Shown here: one piece after another, positions 27,831 through 40,100 of the stretch | Layout of the letters: every line of letters starts with the position of its first letter | How positions within the stretch are numbered: the first letter of the stretch is position 1 | Assembly (NCBI RefSeq): GCF_023091155.1 | Contig: NZ_JAHWXK010000001.1 | Span: 1,550,001-1,614,000 of the forward strand | Length of the DNA stretch: 64,000 nt | DNA from: Microbacterium sufflavum | Lineage (GTDB): Bacteria; Actinomycetota; Actinomycetes; Actinomycetales; Microbacteriaceae | Direction: 5' to 3' | Program-made: the position numbers and the translations under genes | The notes under the pieces: model-generated | What the model was told of the DNA's origin: nothing | The model's database searches: none | Seen by the model: the letters and a program-made list of their open reading frames with translations, nothing else

Positions 27831-29284
27831 ACGCGCTGCTCGACCTGCTCGGGGTCGCGCTGGTGGTGATCGCCACGCTGCTGATCGGCGTGTACGGCCT
27901 GCGGGTGTCGCGCACGACGAGCGACTTCTTCGTGGCGTCGCGCACCGTCCGGCCGGTGTGGAACGCCTCGGCGATCAGCGGCGAGTACCTGTCGGCCGGC
28001 ACCTTCCTCGGGCTCTCCGGACTCGTGCTGCTCGACGGCGCGCGCGGCTTCTGGTTCCCGATCGGATACGCGGCCGGGTACCTGCTGGTGCTGGTGTTCG
28101 TCGCGGCCCCGCTCCGGCGCAGCGGGGCCTACACGATCCCGGACTTCGTGGAGGCGCGGCTCGGGTCGGCCTCGGCGCGACGCGTCACGAGCCTCGCGGT
28201 GCTGGTGATCGGGTGGCTGTACATCGTGCCGCAGCTGCACGGCGCCGGCATCACGCTGGTCGTGGTCGCGGGGTTGCCGGAGTGGGTGGGCGCCGTGACG
28301 GTCGCGGTGCTCGTGGCGGCGTCGGTCGCGGCGGGCGGGATGCGCGCGATCACCTTCGTGCAGGCGTTCCAGTACTGGCTCAAGCTCACGGCGCTGCTGG
28401 TGCCGGTGGTGTGCATCGCCTTCGCGCTCGGCGGCGGACCGCACGCGTTCGACCCGGCGCTCGTGTTCCCCAGCGAGGCGGGCCCGTCCGGCTTCGACGC
28501 GTACGAGACCGCGTCGCTGCTGCTCGCGCTGCTGCTGGGCACGATGGGACTGCCGCACGTGCTGGTCCGTTTCTACACGAGCCCGACCGGGGCGTCGGCG
28601 CGGCGGACGACCGTGATCGTGATCGCGATGGTCAGCGCCTTCTACGCCGTGTCGAGCGCGATGGGGCTGCTCGCCCGCATCGCCGCTCCCGACCTCGCGG
28701 TGCCGGGTGTGGCCGACACGGTGGTGCTGCAACTGCCCTCGCGCGTGTTCCCCGGACCGGGCGGAGAGCTGCTCACGGCGCTCATCGTCTCGGGCGCGTT
28801 CGCGGCGTTCCTGGCGACCTCGGCCGGGCTCGTGGTGTCGCTCGCGGGGGTGATCAGCCAGGACGTGTTCTCCGGGTCCGTCCGCTCGTTCCGCCTCTCC
28901 GCGGTGCTGTGCGCGCTCGTGCCGCTCGGGGTCGCGCTGCTCACGGCGCCCGCGGGGCTCGTGTCGAGCGTGGGCGTGGTGTTCGTGGTGGCCGCATCGA
29001 CGCTGTCGCCCGTGGTGCTGCTGGGCGTGTGGTGGCGCGGGCTCACGGCCCGCGGGGCGGTGGCGGGGATGGTGTGCGGCGGCGTCGCGACCGGGCTGGC
29101 GCTGCTCGTGCACGCCGTGATCGACGGGGTCGGGGTCGCGGCGCCGTACCTCGCGCAGCCCGCGGCGTGGACGATCCCGCTGGCCACGGCCGTGACGGTC
29201 GCGGTGTCGCTGCTCGATCCGCGCGGCCCGTCGCCGCGCACGGACCGCTTCCTCGCCCGCGTGCACACCCCCGAACGCGGCTGA
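27827..29284 (+). CDS. Sodium:solute symporter (SSS family, ActP/acetate-like)
   Basis: Protein of 485 residues with about 13 hydrophobic helices. SSS motifs: SRTTSDFFVASRTVRPVWN, then AISGEYLSAGTFLGLSGLVL near the sodium site, and LGTMGLPHVLVRFYTSPTG. These match cation/acetate or monocarboxylate symporters (ActP, MctC). It is the last gene of the module and starts inside the DUF485-like gene stop. With the kinase/regulator pair and CstA it suggests controlled uptake of pyruvate, acetate or similar acids. It is somewhat shorter than typical ActP, which has about 550 residues. Confidence 0.88.
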   Translation: MNALLDLLGVALVVIATLLIGVYGLRVSRTTSDFFVASRTVRPVWNASAISGEYLSAGTFLGLSGLVLLDGARGFWFPIGYAAGYLLVLVFVAAPLRRSGAYTIPDFVEARLGSASARRVTSLAVLVIGWLYIVPQLHGAGITLVVVAGLPEWVGAVTVAVLVAASVAAGGMRAITFVQAFQYWLKLTALLVPVVCIAFALGGGPHAFDPALVFPSEAGPSGFDAYETASLLLALLLGTMGLPHVLVRFYTSPTGASARRTTVIVIAMVSAFYAVSSAMGLLARIAAPDLAVPGVADTVVLQLPSRVFPGPGGELLTALIVSGAFAAFLATSAGLVVSLAGVISQDVFSGSVRSFRLSAVLCALVPLGVALLTAPAGLVSSVGVVFVVAASTLSPVVLLGVWWRGLTARGAVAGMVCGGVATGLALLVHAVIDGVGVAAPYLAQPAAWTIPLATAVTVAVSLLDPRGPSPRTDRFLARVHTPERG

Positions 29285-29360
29285 CCGGCGACGCCCGGCG
29301 CGTGCGGGATCAGGCCGCGGCGGCCGGGGGTCCGCGCGAGCGCCTGAATCCGAGCGTGCC

Positions 29361-29450
29361 CGTGCGGGTCAGTCCGTGCGGGTCAGAGGTGCGGGTCAGA
29401 GGGTGCGGGTCAGAGCGTGCGGGTCAGAGGGTGCGGGTCAGACGGTGCGG
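29361..29450. repeat. 14-bp tandem repeats spanning the pirin gene stop
   Basis: Seven copies of GTGCGGGTCAGA(G/C)(G/C) or close variants follow one another, the last one degenerate (GTGCGGGTGCG). The array starts after the symporter gene and runs into the 3' end of the convergent pirin gene, encoding its last residues RTRTV and its stop codon. The unit length of 13-14 bp is not a multiple of three, so changes in copy number within the coding part would shift the frame. Confidence 0.75.
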
Positions 29451-30355
29451 GTGCGCGGCAGGAGCCGGACGGGCGGGAGCGGCGGCGCGGGGATGCGCAC
29501 GTCGTGCCCCTCGACCGTCCCGAACCGCGGGGCCGCGGCCTCCCAGTCCTCGCGGGCGGCCGCGATCTCGTCGTGCGTGCGGCCGGCGAAGTTCCACCAC
29601 ATCACGATGTCCGACTCGAACGGCTCGCCGCCGAGCAGGAACAGCAGGGCGCCCTCGGTGCTGGTCACCTCGACCTCCGTGCGCGAATCGCCGAGGTACA
29701 CCAGGGCGTTGCGCTGCATGGCGTGCTCGGACAGCGCGGCCTCGCCCTCGACCAGCAGCAGCGCGTGCTCCCACTCGGACCGCAGCGGCAGGCGCACGGT
29801 CGACCCGGCGGGCAGCACGACCTCGGCGCCCACGATCGGGGTGTGCACGGTCGCGGGGGAGCGCGTCGCGGCGAACTCGCCGAGCACGACGGTCGCCGTG
29901 GCGTCGGGCCCCTCGGTCGCGGGCAGCTGGACGGTCGGCAGGTCGGTGTGGCGTTCGAAGCCGCCATCGCCGTGCCGCGCCGACTCGGGCAGCACGACCC
30001 AGAACTGCAGCGCGTCGAGACGGATGGGTTCGTCGCCGACGGAGTACTCGGAGTGGGAGATGCCGTTGCCGGCCGTCATCAGGTTCAGCTGCCCGCGGCG
30101 CAGGTCGGCGTCGCTGCCGAGCGAGTCGCGGTGACGGATCTCGCCGACGAGGGGCCAGGTCACCGTCTGCAGTCCGATGTGCGGATGGGGTTCGACGCGC
30201 ATGCGGGTGTCGGCTGGTCCGAAGCGGTCGAGGAAGCACCAGGCGCCGATGGTCGGCAGGTTGCGGTGCGGGAGCACGCGCAGCACCGTCATGCCGCGCA
30301 CACCCCCGAGCGGCACGTCGCGGGGCTCGAGGACGAGGCGGCGCTGCCCGATCAT
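29438..30355 (-). CDS. Pirin-family protein
   Basis: Protein of 305 residues with two cupin barrels. The N-terminal metal site is in RVEPHPHIGLQTVTW, with further ligands in GQLNLMTAGNGISHSE (His and Glu). The C-terminal half ends PFESDIVMWWNFAGRTHDEI, the usual pirin tail. Bacterial pirins are iron-binding and some have quercetinase activity or modulate metabolic enzymes; the target here is unknown. The ATG at 30355 overlaps the GNAT gene stop (ATGA), so the two form an operon. Its last codons lie inside a tandem repeat. Confidence 0.9.
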   Translation of the reverse strand: MIGQRRLVLEPRDVPLGGVRGMTVLRVLPHRNLPTIGAWCFLDRFGPADTRMRVEPHPHIGLQTVTWPLVGEIRHRDSLGSDADLRRGQLNLMTAGNGISHSEYSVGDEPIRLDALQFWVVLPESARHGDGGFERHTDLPTVQLPATEGPDATATVVLGEFAATRSPATVHTPIVGAEVVLPAGSTVRLPLRSEWEHALLLVEGEAALSEHAMQRNALVYLGDSRTEVEVTSTEGALLFLLGGEPFESDIVMWWNFAGRTHDEIAAAREDWEAAAPRFGTVEGHDVRIPAPPLPPVRLLPRTRTV

Positions 30356-30783
30356 TCCGCCCGTCCGGTGGGATCGTCGTCGGAGACGCCGGCGGACTCC
30401 CGCGGAGCCGACTCGTGCTGCGCCGACTTCTCCTGCGCCGACTCGTCCTGCACTGCGGCGTCCGGTGCCGCCGCGCTCTGGACCTCGGCGGGACGCTGCG
30501 GCCAGCGGATCTCGGCGCCGGGCACCTCGTGCGTCTGGAGGTACTTCGCGATGTAGGGGCACAGCGGCACGATCGCGTCGCCACGCCCCGCCGCGTCGGC
30601 CAGGGCCTCGGCGGCGAGCGTCCCGGCGAGCCCCTGGCCCTGGAACGCCGGGTCGATCTCGGTGTGGATGAAGCGGATGGCGCCCGGCCTCAGCTGGAAC
30701 TCGGCGAACCCGGCGAGCACGTCGTCGGAGCGGATCTCGTAGCGGGAGGCCTCGTCGTTGCGGGTCACGGAGATGTCGGTCAT
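30352..30783 (-). CDS. YjdJ-type GNAT acetyltransferase with low-complexity tail
   Basis: Protein of 143 residues. The small GNAT core is [20 protein letters not shown] (acetyl-CoA binding Q-x-x-G-x-G/A), followed by [15 protein letters not shown], the end of the YjdJ-like family. About 40 residues of Ser/Ala/Glu repeats ([18 protein letters not shown]) extend the C-terminus. The substrate is unknown. It is transcribed with pirin and divergently from recQ; AAGGAG precedes the ATG at 30783. Confidence 0.8.
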   Translation of the reverse strand: MTDISVTRNDEASRYEIRSDDVLAGFAEFQLRPGAIRFIHTEIDPAFQGQGLAGTLAAEALADAAGRGDAIVPLCPYIAKYLQTHEVPGAEIRWPQRPAEVQSAAAPDAAVQDESAQEKSAQHESAPRESAGVSDDDPTGRAE

Positions 30784-30866
30784 CGGGTGCTCCTTCGGGG
30801 TCTGGGTCCAACCTAACCCCGGTCGCGGTGGTGGGGACGGCCGCTGCCCGTGTCGGCCGGGGTCGT

Positions 30867-30872
30867 TACGCT
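30867..30872 (+). promoter_or_regulatory. -10 box of recQ (near-leaderless)
   Basis: TACGCT stands six bases before the ATG at 30879. The six bases GGAGGC resemble a ribosome site but are too close to the start to act as one, so the spacing fits a leaderless mRNA. Confidence 0.4.
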
Positions 30873-30878
30873 GGAGGC

Positions 30879-32906
<2,028 letters not shown>

Positions 32907-33043
32907 GGCCCGGCTGTCGCGAGCCGACAAGCCGGACGGGGCGCGACCCCCGAGGCTCTTGGAGGAAGGAGACAGCGGAGTTCTCCCCGGTTTGTGGCAC
33001 ACCTACCATGGAGGCACCGTCACTTCTCCGAGGAGGAACCCCC

Positions 33044-35110
33044 ATGGTCGACGCTGCCGTCCGTCCTTCCACCGCCCCCGACGAGCCCCGTCGCGAGACG
33101 GGAGCTCCGCGCATCGATGTCGCCGCCGTCACCGACGCCCTGATGGGCACGTGGGCCGACGTGCGCCGTGAGGCCCGCGAGATGATCAAGGATCCGGCGT
33201 TCTGGCGTCAGGACGAGCTGGGCAAGGACGAGCACCGCGAGCGGGTACTGAGCCAGCTGCACCTGCTGGTGGAGAACAAGGCCGTGCACCGCGCGTTCCC
33301 GAAGCGCTTCGGCGGCGAGGAGAACAACGGCGGCAACATCGCCGGCTTCGAGGAGCTGGTCGCCGCCGACCCCAGCCTCCAGATCAAGTCGGGCGTGCAG
33401 TGGGGTCTGTTCGGCTCCGCGATCCTGCAGCTCGGCACCGCGGAGCACCACGAGAAGTGGCTGCCCGGTGTGATGGACCTGTCGATCCCCGGCGCGTTCG
33501 CGATGACCGAGATCGGCCACGGCTCCGACGTCGCGGCGGTCGGCACCACCGCGACCTACGACCCGGAGACGGAGGAGTTCGTCATCCACACGCCGTTCCG
33601 CGGCGCGACCAAGGAGTACCTCGGCAACGCGGCCCTGCACGGCATCGCGGCGACCGTGTTCGCGCAGCTCATCACGAACGGCGTGAACCACGGCGTGCAC
33701 TGCTTCTACGTGCCGCTGCGCGGGGACGACGGAAAAGACCTGCCGGGCATCGGCCGCGAGGACGACGGTCTCAAGGGCGGGCTGAACGGCATCGACAACG
33801 GACGGCTCTCGTTCGACCGGGTGCGCATCCCGCGCACGAACCTGCTGAACCGGTACGGCGACGTGGCCGCGGACGGCACGTACACCAGCGCCATCGACAG
33901 CCCCGGCCGCCGCTTCTTCACGATGCTCGGCACCCTGGTGCAGGGGCGCGTGTCGCTCGACGGCGCCGCGTCCTGGGCGTCGGCGCTCGGCCTGTACATC
34001 GCGGTCACCTACGCCACCCAGCGCCGCCAGTTCGACGGGGCGGACGGCCAGGAGGTCGTGCTGCTCGACTACGGCAAGCACCAGCGCCGCCTGCTCCCGC
34101 GGCTCGCGACCACGTACGCGCAGATCTTCGCGCACGACGAGTTCCTGCAGAAGTTCGACGGCGTGTTCTCCGGGCGCACCGACACCCCGGGCGACCGGGA
34201 AGACCTGGAGACGCTCGCCGCGGCCCTCAAGCCGCTGTCGACCTGGCACGCGCTCGACACGCTCCAGGAGGCGCGCGAGGCGTGCGGCGGGGCGGGCTTC
34301 ATGTTCGAGAACCGGCTCGTCGGCCTGCGGCAGGACCTCGACATCTACGTCACCTTCGAGGGCGACAACAACGTGCTCCTGCAGCTCGTCGGCAAGCGGC
34401 TGCTGACCGACTACGCCAAGCAGTTCCAGGGCAAGGACGCGGCGTACCTCGCCCGGTACGCCGTCGGCATGACCGCGGGGAAGGTGTTCCACGGTGCGGG
34501 CCTGCGCCAGCTCGGCCAGGCCGTGAGCGACTTCGGACAGGTCGCCCGTTCGGTGGAGCGCGGGCTGCGCGAGGAGCAGCAGCACGACCTGCTCGCCGGT
34601 CGCGTGCAGCAGATGGTCGCGGACATCGCCGGGCGGCTGCGCGCCGCCGGGAAGGACAAGACGCTCGGCGCCGAGCTGTTCAACCAGAACCAGACCGAGC
34701 TGATCGAGGCCGCCAGGGCGCACGGCGAGCTGCTGCAGTGGGAGGCGTTCACCGACGCTGTCCACGCGATCGACGACCCGGAGACGCGGAAGGTGCTCAC
34801 GTGGCTGCGCGACCTCTTCGGTCTGCAGCTGATCGAGAAGCACCTGGCGTGGCACCTCATCCACGGACGCCTGTCGACGCAGCGCGCCGCCGCCGTGTCC
34901 AGCTACATCGACCGGCTGTGCGCCCGACTGCGTCCGCACGCGCTCGACCTCGTCGACGCGTTCGGGTACGAGCCCGAGCACGTGCGCGCGCCGATCGCGA
35001 GCGGGGCCGAGAAGCAGCGTCAGGACGAGGCCCGTGCCTACTACGCCGATCTCGCGGCGTCTGGTCGGGCGCCGATCCAGGAGAAGGCGCTGAAGAAGCA
35101 GAAGCGCTGA
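33044..35110 (+). CDS. Acyl-CoA oxidase/dehydrogenase-like flavoprotein
   Basis: Protein of 688 residues, the length of peroxisomal-type acyl-CoA oxidases rather than ordinary dehydrogenases. Motifs: [20 protein letters not shown] (flavin loop), [15 protein letters not shown], and [19 protein letters not shown] with the likely catalytic Glu. The C-terminal region is the extra helical domain of the oxidases. It should oxidise fatty acyl-CoAs, either with oxygen or with an acceptor. AGGAGG lies eight bases before the ATG at 33044. A hairpin follows the gene. Confidence 0.88.
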   Translation: MVDAAVRPSTAPDEPRRETGAPRIDVAAVTDALMGTWADVRREAREMIKDPAFWRQDELGKDEHRERVLSQLHLLVENKAVHRAFPKRFGGEENNGGNIAGFEELVAADPSLQIKSGVQWGLFGSAILQLGTAEHHEKWLPGVMDLSIPGAFAMTEIGHGSDVAAVGTTATYDPETEEFVIHTPFRGATKEYLGNAALHGIAATVFAQLITNGVNHGVHCFYVPLRGDDGKDLPGIGREDDGLKGGLNGIDNGRLSFDRVRIPRTNLLNRYGDVAADGTYTSAIDSPGRRFFTMLGTLVQGRVSLDGAASWASALGLYIAVTYATQRRQFDGADGQEVVLLDYGKHQRRLLPRLATTYAQIFAHDEFLQKFDGVFSGRTDTPGDREDLETLAAALKPLSTWHALDTLQEAREACGGAGFMFENRLVGLRQDLDIYVTFEGDNNVLLQLVGKRLLTDYAKQFQGKDAAYLARYAVGMTAGKVFHGAGLRQLGQAVSDFGQVARSVERGLREEQQHDLLAGRVQQMVADIAGRLRAAGKDKTLGAELFNQNQTELIEAARAHGELLQWEAFTDAVHAIDDPETRKVLTWLRDLFGLQLIEKHLAWHLIHGRLSTQRAAAVSSYIDRLCARLRPHALDLVDAFGYEPEHVRAPIASGAEKQRQDEARAYYADLAASGRAPIQEKALKKQKR

Positions 35111-35134
35111 CGCGGTTCGCCGTTCACCACCCCT

Positions 35135-35172
35135 CGATCCCGCCCGGATCCGCCGCGATCCGGGCGGGATCG
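35135..35172 (+). terminator. Stem-loop after the acyl-CoA oxidase gene
   Basis: CGATCCCGCCCGGATC pairs perfectly over 16 bp with GATCCGGGCGGGATCG around the loop CGCCGC, 24 bases after the stop. No U-run follows. The stem shares GCGGGATCG with the REP-like elements elsewhere in the window. Confidence 0.75.
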
Positions 35173-35244
35173 TCGCGTCCGGCGCCGTGTTCTGAGGAGG
35201 TGGGAACGGGCGTAGTCTCGGCAGGTACCGACCAGAGGAGCACC

Positions 35245-36291
35245 ATGTCGTCCGTCATCGCCTACGCCGCCCCCGCCGAGGCCGCCCCGCTCGAGAAGAC
35301 CGTGATCGAGCGGCGGGAGCTGGGGCCGCACGACATCCTCATCGACATCGCGTTCGCGGGCATCTGCCACTCCGACATCCACACCGTGCGCGGCGACTGG
35401 GGCCCGCAGCAGTACCCGCTCGCGCCCGGGCACGAGATCACCGGCACGGTCGCGGCGGTGGGCTCCGAGGTCACGCGTCACGCCGTGGGCGACCGCGTGG
35501 GCGTGGGGTGCCTGGTGAACTCCTGCGGCGAGTGCCGGCAGTGCCGCCGCGGCGAGGAGCAGTACTGCGAGAACGGCGCCATCGGCACCTACGGCGCGGT
35601 GGACCGCGACGGCACGATCACCCAGGGCGGCTACGCGCAGCAGGTCGTGGTGACCGAGGGCTTCGTGCTGCGCATCCCCGACGCGCTGCCGCTCGACGCC
35701 GCAGCGCCGCTGCTGTGCGCGGGCATCACCACCTATTCGCCGCTGCGGCACTGGAAGGTCGGCCCCGGCACGCGCGTGGCAGTGGTGGGCATGGGCGGAC
35801 TCGGGCACATGGGAGTGCAGATCGCGCACGCGCTGGGTGCCGAGGTGACCGTGCTGTCGCAGACCCTGTCGAAGAAGGACGACGGCCTGCGGCTCGGCGC
35901 CGACCGCTACTTCGCCACAAGCGACCGCGAGACGTTCCGCGAGCTGCGCGGGTCGTTCGACGTGATCCTCAACACCGTGAGCGCCGCGATCGACCTGCGC
36001 TCCTACCTGGGGCTGCTCGACGTGGACGGCACGCTGGTGTGCGTGGGTGCGCCGCCGGAGGCCCTGTCGGTGAACGCGGGCTCGCTCATCGCGGGGCGTC
36101 GCTCGATCGCCGGGTCGAACATCGGCGGCATCAGGGAGACGCAGGAGATGCTCGACTTCTGCGCCGAGCACGGCATCACCGCGCAGATCGAGGTCATCCC
36201 CGCGTCGGCGATCAACGAGGCGTACGAGCGCGTGCTCGCCTCCGACGTCCGCTACCGCTTCGTGATCGACGCCGCCACCTTCGCCGCCTGA
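35245..36291 (+). CDS. Zinc-dependent alcohol dehydrogenase (CAD/YahK-like)
   Basis: Protein of 348 residues. Catalytic zinc ligands: Cys in [13 protein letters not shown] in LAPGHEITG, and the later Cys in [12 protein letters not shown]. The structural zinc site is [15 protein letters not shown]. The cofactor loop is [14 protein letters not shown]. It matches cinnamyl-alcohol-dehydrogenase-type aldehyde reductases, which usually prefer NADPH. The natural aldehyde is unknown. GAGGAG precedes the ATG at 35245. It is a single gene between two stem-loop-rich spacers. Confidence 0.92.
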   Translation: MSSVIAYAAPAEAAPLEKTVIERRELGPHDILIDIAFAGICHSDIHTVRGDWGPQQYPLAPGHEITGTVAAVGSEVTRHAVGDRVGVGCLVNSCGECRQCRRGEEQYCENGAIGTYGAVDRDGTITQGGYAQQVVVTEGFVLRIPDALPLDAAAPLLCAGITTYSPLRHWKVGPGTRVAVVGMGGLGHMGVQIAHALGAEVTVLSQTLSKKDDGLRLGADRYFATSDRETFRELRGSFDVILNTVSAAIDLRSYLGLLDVDGTLVCVGAPPEALSVNAGSLIAGRRSIAGSNIGGIRETQEMLDFCAEHGITAQIEVIPASAINEAYERVLASDVRYRFVIDAATFAA

Positions 36292-36296
36292 CCGCC

Positions 36297-36377
36297 TTCC
36301 GATCCCGCGCGACAGCTCCGTGCGGGATCGGAACCGCGCCGCGGAGCGGTCGGGGAGGCCCGCCTTCCGATCCCGCA
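36297..36377. repeat. REP-like palindromic element after the alcohol dehydrogenase gene
   Basis: TGCGGGATCGGAA (36321-36333) and TTCCGATCCCGCA (36365-36377) are exact reverse complements of 13 bases. A third, partial copy TTCCGATCCCGC lies at 36297-36308. The core GCGGGATCG is shared with the elements at 3144-3279 and with the stem at 35135-35172. Confidence 0.65.
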
Positions 36378-36408
36378 TCCGGCGCGGGTGCGTGTCGGCG
36401 GTCGCCGG

Positions 36409-36414
36409 TAGCGT
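36409..36414 (+). promoter_or_regulatory. -10 box of tag (leaderless)
   Basis: TAGCGT stands six bases before the ATG at 36421, the same spacing as other leaderless starts in this window. No ribosome site is present. Confidence 0.45.
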
Positions 36415-36420
36415 CGAGTC

Positions 36421-36990
36421 ATGACCTCCCTCCTGATCGGCCCCGACCTCCGCGCGCGCTGCGCGTGGGTGGGCGACGACCCCGAGTACCGCCGCTACCA
36501 CGACGAGGAGTGGGGCACCGCGCTGCACGGCGACCGGGCGCTGTTCGAGAAGATGGCGCTGGAGGGGTTCCAGGCCGGGCTCTCCTGGATCACGATCCTG
36601 CGCAAGCGTCCGCGGTTCCGCGAGGTGTTCGCGGGGTTCGAGCCGGAGGCGGTCGCCGCGTTCGACGAGTCCGATGTCGAGCGGCTGATGGGCGACGCCG
36701 GCATCATCCGCAACCGCGCCAAGATCGAGGCCACGATCGGCAATGCGCGCCTCGTCCGTGCGATGGCGGAGGGGGAGCTCGACGCGCTCATGTGGTCGTT
36801 CGCCCCGCCGGCGACCGGCGCCCGGCCGAGCTCGTTCGCCGAGGTCCCGGCGGTGACGCCGGAGTCGACCGCGCTGAGCAAGGAGCTGCGGCGCCGGGGC
36901 TTCCGGTTCGTCGGACCGACCACGATGTACGCCCTGATGCAGTCCGCCGGGATGGTCGACGATCACATCGCGGGGTGCTGGCGGGCGTAG
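36421..36990 (+). CDS. tag: DNA-3-methyladenine glycosylase I (Tag)
   Basis: Protein of 189 residues, full length. Family motifs: CAWVGDDPEYRRYHDEEWG near the N-terminus, FQAGLSWITILRKRPRFREVF (the helix-hairpin region), and FRFVGPTTMYALMQSAGMVDDH at the end. The conserved zinc-binding Cys and His at both ends are present (C19-like CAWV and HIAGC). It removes alkylated adenine from DNA to start base-excision repair. It is monocistronic, upstream of the giant surface-protein operon. Confidence 0.93.
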   Translation: MTSLLIGPDLRARCAWVGDDPEYRRYHDEEWGTALHGDRALFEKMALEGFQAGLSWITILRKRPRFREVFAGFEPEAVAAFDESDVERLMGDAGIIRNRAKIEATIGNARLVRAMAEGELDALMWSFAPPATGARPSSFAEVPAVTPESTALSKELRRRGFRFVGPTTMYALMQSAGMVDDHIAGCWRA

Positions 36991-37001
36991 CTCCGGCCGA
37001 G

Positions 37002-37017
37002 TGGGGAGATCTCCCCA
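37002..37017. promoter_or_regulatory. Palindromic operator, site 1 (shared with the WXG100 gene)
   Basis: TGGGGAGATCTCCCCA is a perfect 16-bp palindrome. It ends 24 bases before the TAGGAT -10 box at 37042, so it abuts the expected -35 region of the ten-gene operon. The second site, TGGGGACTTCTCCCCA at 59404-59419, keeps the TGGGGA-N4-TCCCCA halves and the same spacing. The bound factor is unknown. Confidence 0.65.
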
Positions 37018-37041
37018 TCGAGCGATATTCTGCGACGTGGT

Positions 37042-37047
37042 TAGGAT
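37042..37047 (+). promoter_or_regulatory. -10 box of the giant-protein/EssC operon
   Basis: TAGGAT fits TANNNT and lies 70 bases before the ATG at 37118, leaving a leader of about 60 bases with GGGGGGGA as ribosome site. No standard -35 is visible at the proper place, which fits activator dependence through the palindrome. Confidence 0.45.
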
Positions 37048-37117
37048 GTAGCAGTGTTCCGTGGGCCGTCGTGCCGCGGTGGAGTCAGTGTGAGACGACC
37101 CTGGGGGGGAACCGGGT

Positions 37118-40100
37118 ATGAAGGCGTTGTCGTGGATGCGCGCGCGACCCAAGACGCTGGCGTCCGCCGCCGGGGTCACGGTGGGTGTGATCGCCCTCAC
37201 CACGATGGCCTTCACGTATGAGGGCTTCCCCACCACCAAGGTCGACCTGAACGACGGCGGCGTCTGGATCACCAAGACCTCGAGCCTGCTCGTCGGGCAC
37301 TTCAACCACGAGTCCACGATCCTCGACGGCGGGCTGCGCACCACCAGCGAGGACTACGACATCCTGCAGGACGCCGCGAACGTGCTGGTCGTCGACGAGA
37401 GCGCGTCCACCGTGACCGCGGTCGACCCGGCGCGCGTCTCTCTCGGCGACTCCGCGCTCATCCCCTCCACCGCGAAGGTCGCGCTCGGCGCGAACACCGC
37501 GGCGATCCTCGACCAGGACTCGGGCGACCTGTGGGTCGTGCCGGTCCGGGGCATCAACGCGTTCGAGATCGAGGCCGCGGAGCCCGTGGTCGAGCTCGGC
37601 GACGACTCCGACGTGACGGTCGCCCAGGACGGCACCGTGTTCGGGCTGTCGGGCGAGCGCGGCGAGGTCGTCACGGTCCCGGTCGACCCCGAGGGCGCGC
37701 CGCTCGACCCGTCCGCCGCGTCGGTGGGCGAGCTCGACCTGTCCGAGCGTCCGTCGATCACCGCGGTCGGCCGCACCCCGGTCGTTCTCGATGCGGCCGC
37801 CGGCGTCGTGACGAGCCCGGGCGGCTTCCGCACCGAGGTTCCGGGCGCCGCCGACGCCGTGCTGCAGCACGCCTCCGCCGAGACCGACGCGGTCGCCCTC
37901 GCCACGCCCTCCGCGCTGGTGCGCGTGCCGTTCGACGGCGGAGAGCCCGAGGAGACCTCGGCGGGAGCCGACGGCACGGCCGCGGCGCCCGTGTGGCTCC
38001 GCGGCTGCACGTATGGCGCGTGGGCGGGCTCGGCCACGTTCATCCGCGAGTGCCCGGGCGATGGCAACGACGTCAACGCCCCCATCGACGGCGCGGAGGA
38101 CTCGTCGAGCCTCACGTTCCGCGTCAACCGCGACGTGATCATCCTCAACGACGCGGTCGGCGGCGCCGCCTGGCTCGCGAACGAGAGCCTGCAGCGCGTC
38201 GACAACTGGAACGACCTGACCCCGCCCGAGGGCGAGACCGAGAACCAGGACGACTCCACGGAGGAGACGGTCGAGACCACGCTGCCCGAGCGCAGCGAGG
38301 AGAACACCCCGCCCATCGCGGAGGACGACTCCTACGGCGTGCGGCCCGGCGCGACCACGCTGCTGCCGGTGCTCGACAACGACAACGACCCCGACGGCGA
38401 CGTGCTGGTCGCCGCGCTCGCCGAGGCGCAGCCGGGCATCGGCACGGTGCAGCCCATCAACAACGGCGGGGCGCTGCAGATCGCGGTCGACGAGAAGGCG
38501 TCGGGCACGGCCAGCTTCACGTACGAGGTCGACGACGGCCGCAAGGGCAAGGACACCGCGGTCGTCACCCTGACCGTGCGCGACTGGAGCGAGAACGCCG
38601 CGCCGGAGCCCAAGCGGAAGACCTCGCTGGCGGTGGAGACCGGCGGCACGATCTCGTACAACATCCTCCCCGACTGGATCGACCCCGACGGCGACGACAT
38701 CTACCTCAAGGAGGTCATCCCCGCGCCGGGCGACGAGGTCGACTTCAGCCGCGACGGGCAGATGACGTACAAGGCGACCGCGAGCCTGCAGGGCCGCAAG
38801 GACGTGATGGTGACGGTCGCCGATGCGACCGGCGAGTCCACGTCCGCCACGATCGCGCTCGACGTGCGCCCGCAGGGCTCGACCAACCCGAAGACCAACG
38901 CCGACCACGTGGTGACCCGCGCGGGGGAGCAGATCACGGTCGCCCCGCTCACGAACGACACCAGCACGAGCCGGGAGCAGCTGCGCCTGAGCCGCGTGCT
39001 CGACACCGCGGGCGCCACGATCCAGCCCGACTTCCCCAACAAGACCTTCACGTTCCTGGCCCAGAACCCGGGCGTCTACTACGTGCAGTACCAGGTGACG
39101 ACGGGGCCGAAGAACGGCGAGGGGCTCGTGCGCGTCGACGTGATGCCCGAGTCCGAGACCGACCTGCCGCCGGTCGCCGTGCGCGACGTGGCACTGCTGC
39201 CCACCGGCGGCGACGTGCTGCTGGGCGTGCTCAACAACGACACCGACCCCGCCGGCGGCATCCTCGTGGTGCAGTCCGTGTCGATGGACCCCAGCACGGG
39301 CATCTCGGTGTCGGTGCTGAACCACGAGACCCTGCGCATCACCGACCAGGGCGCGCTCGACGAGCCGGTGCGCATCGGCTACCGCATCTCGAACGGCTCG
39401 AAGTCGGCCGACGGCGAGGTCGTGGTCATCCCGATCCCCGCACCCGACGAGATCCTGCCCCCGATCGCCAACCCCGACACGGCGACCGTGCGCGCGGGCG
39501 ACGTCGTGACGATCCCCGTGCTCGACAACGACTCCCACCCGAGCGACGACGTGATGCACGTCGAGCCGGAGCTGGTCGAGACGGTCGACCCGGAGGACGG
39601 CGAGGCCTTCGTGTCGCAGGACGAGGTGCGCTTCAAGGCGGGCACCGAGCCGAAGACCGTCTACCTCACGTACGAGGTGGCCGACTCGCGTCAGCAGAAG
39701 GCCGCCGGCTACGTCACGATCCAGATCCTCCCGGTGGACGTGGAGAAGAACGCCGCCCCGCGTCCGCAGGACCTCACGGCCCGTGCGCTCGCCGGCAGCG
39801 AGGTGAACATCGCGGTGCCGCTCGACGGCATCGACGCCGACGGCGACTCGGTCGAGCTGCTGGGCATCGATTCGAGCCCGCGCAAGGGCCGCATCACGAC
39901 CGTCGGACCCAACTACTTCACCTACGAGGCCGGCTCCGAGTCGTCGGGGGTGGACACGTTCACCTACCGGGTGCGCGACCGCCTGGGCAAGGAGGGCGTC
40001 GCGACGATCCGCGTGGGCGTCGCTCCGGCCGAGCAGATCAACCAGCCCCCGTACGCCGTGAAGGACGCCGTGGTCGTGCGGCCCGGCCGCGAGATCGCCG

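Noticed and set aside
29361..29450. CRISPR-like array
   Set aside because: Units are 13-14 bp with no spacers and no cas genes; it is a simple tandem repeat.
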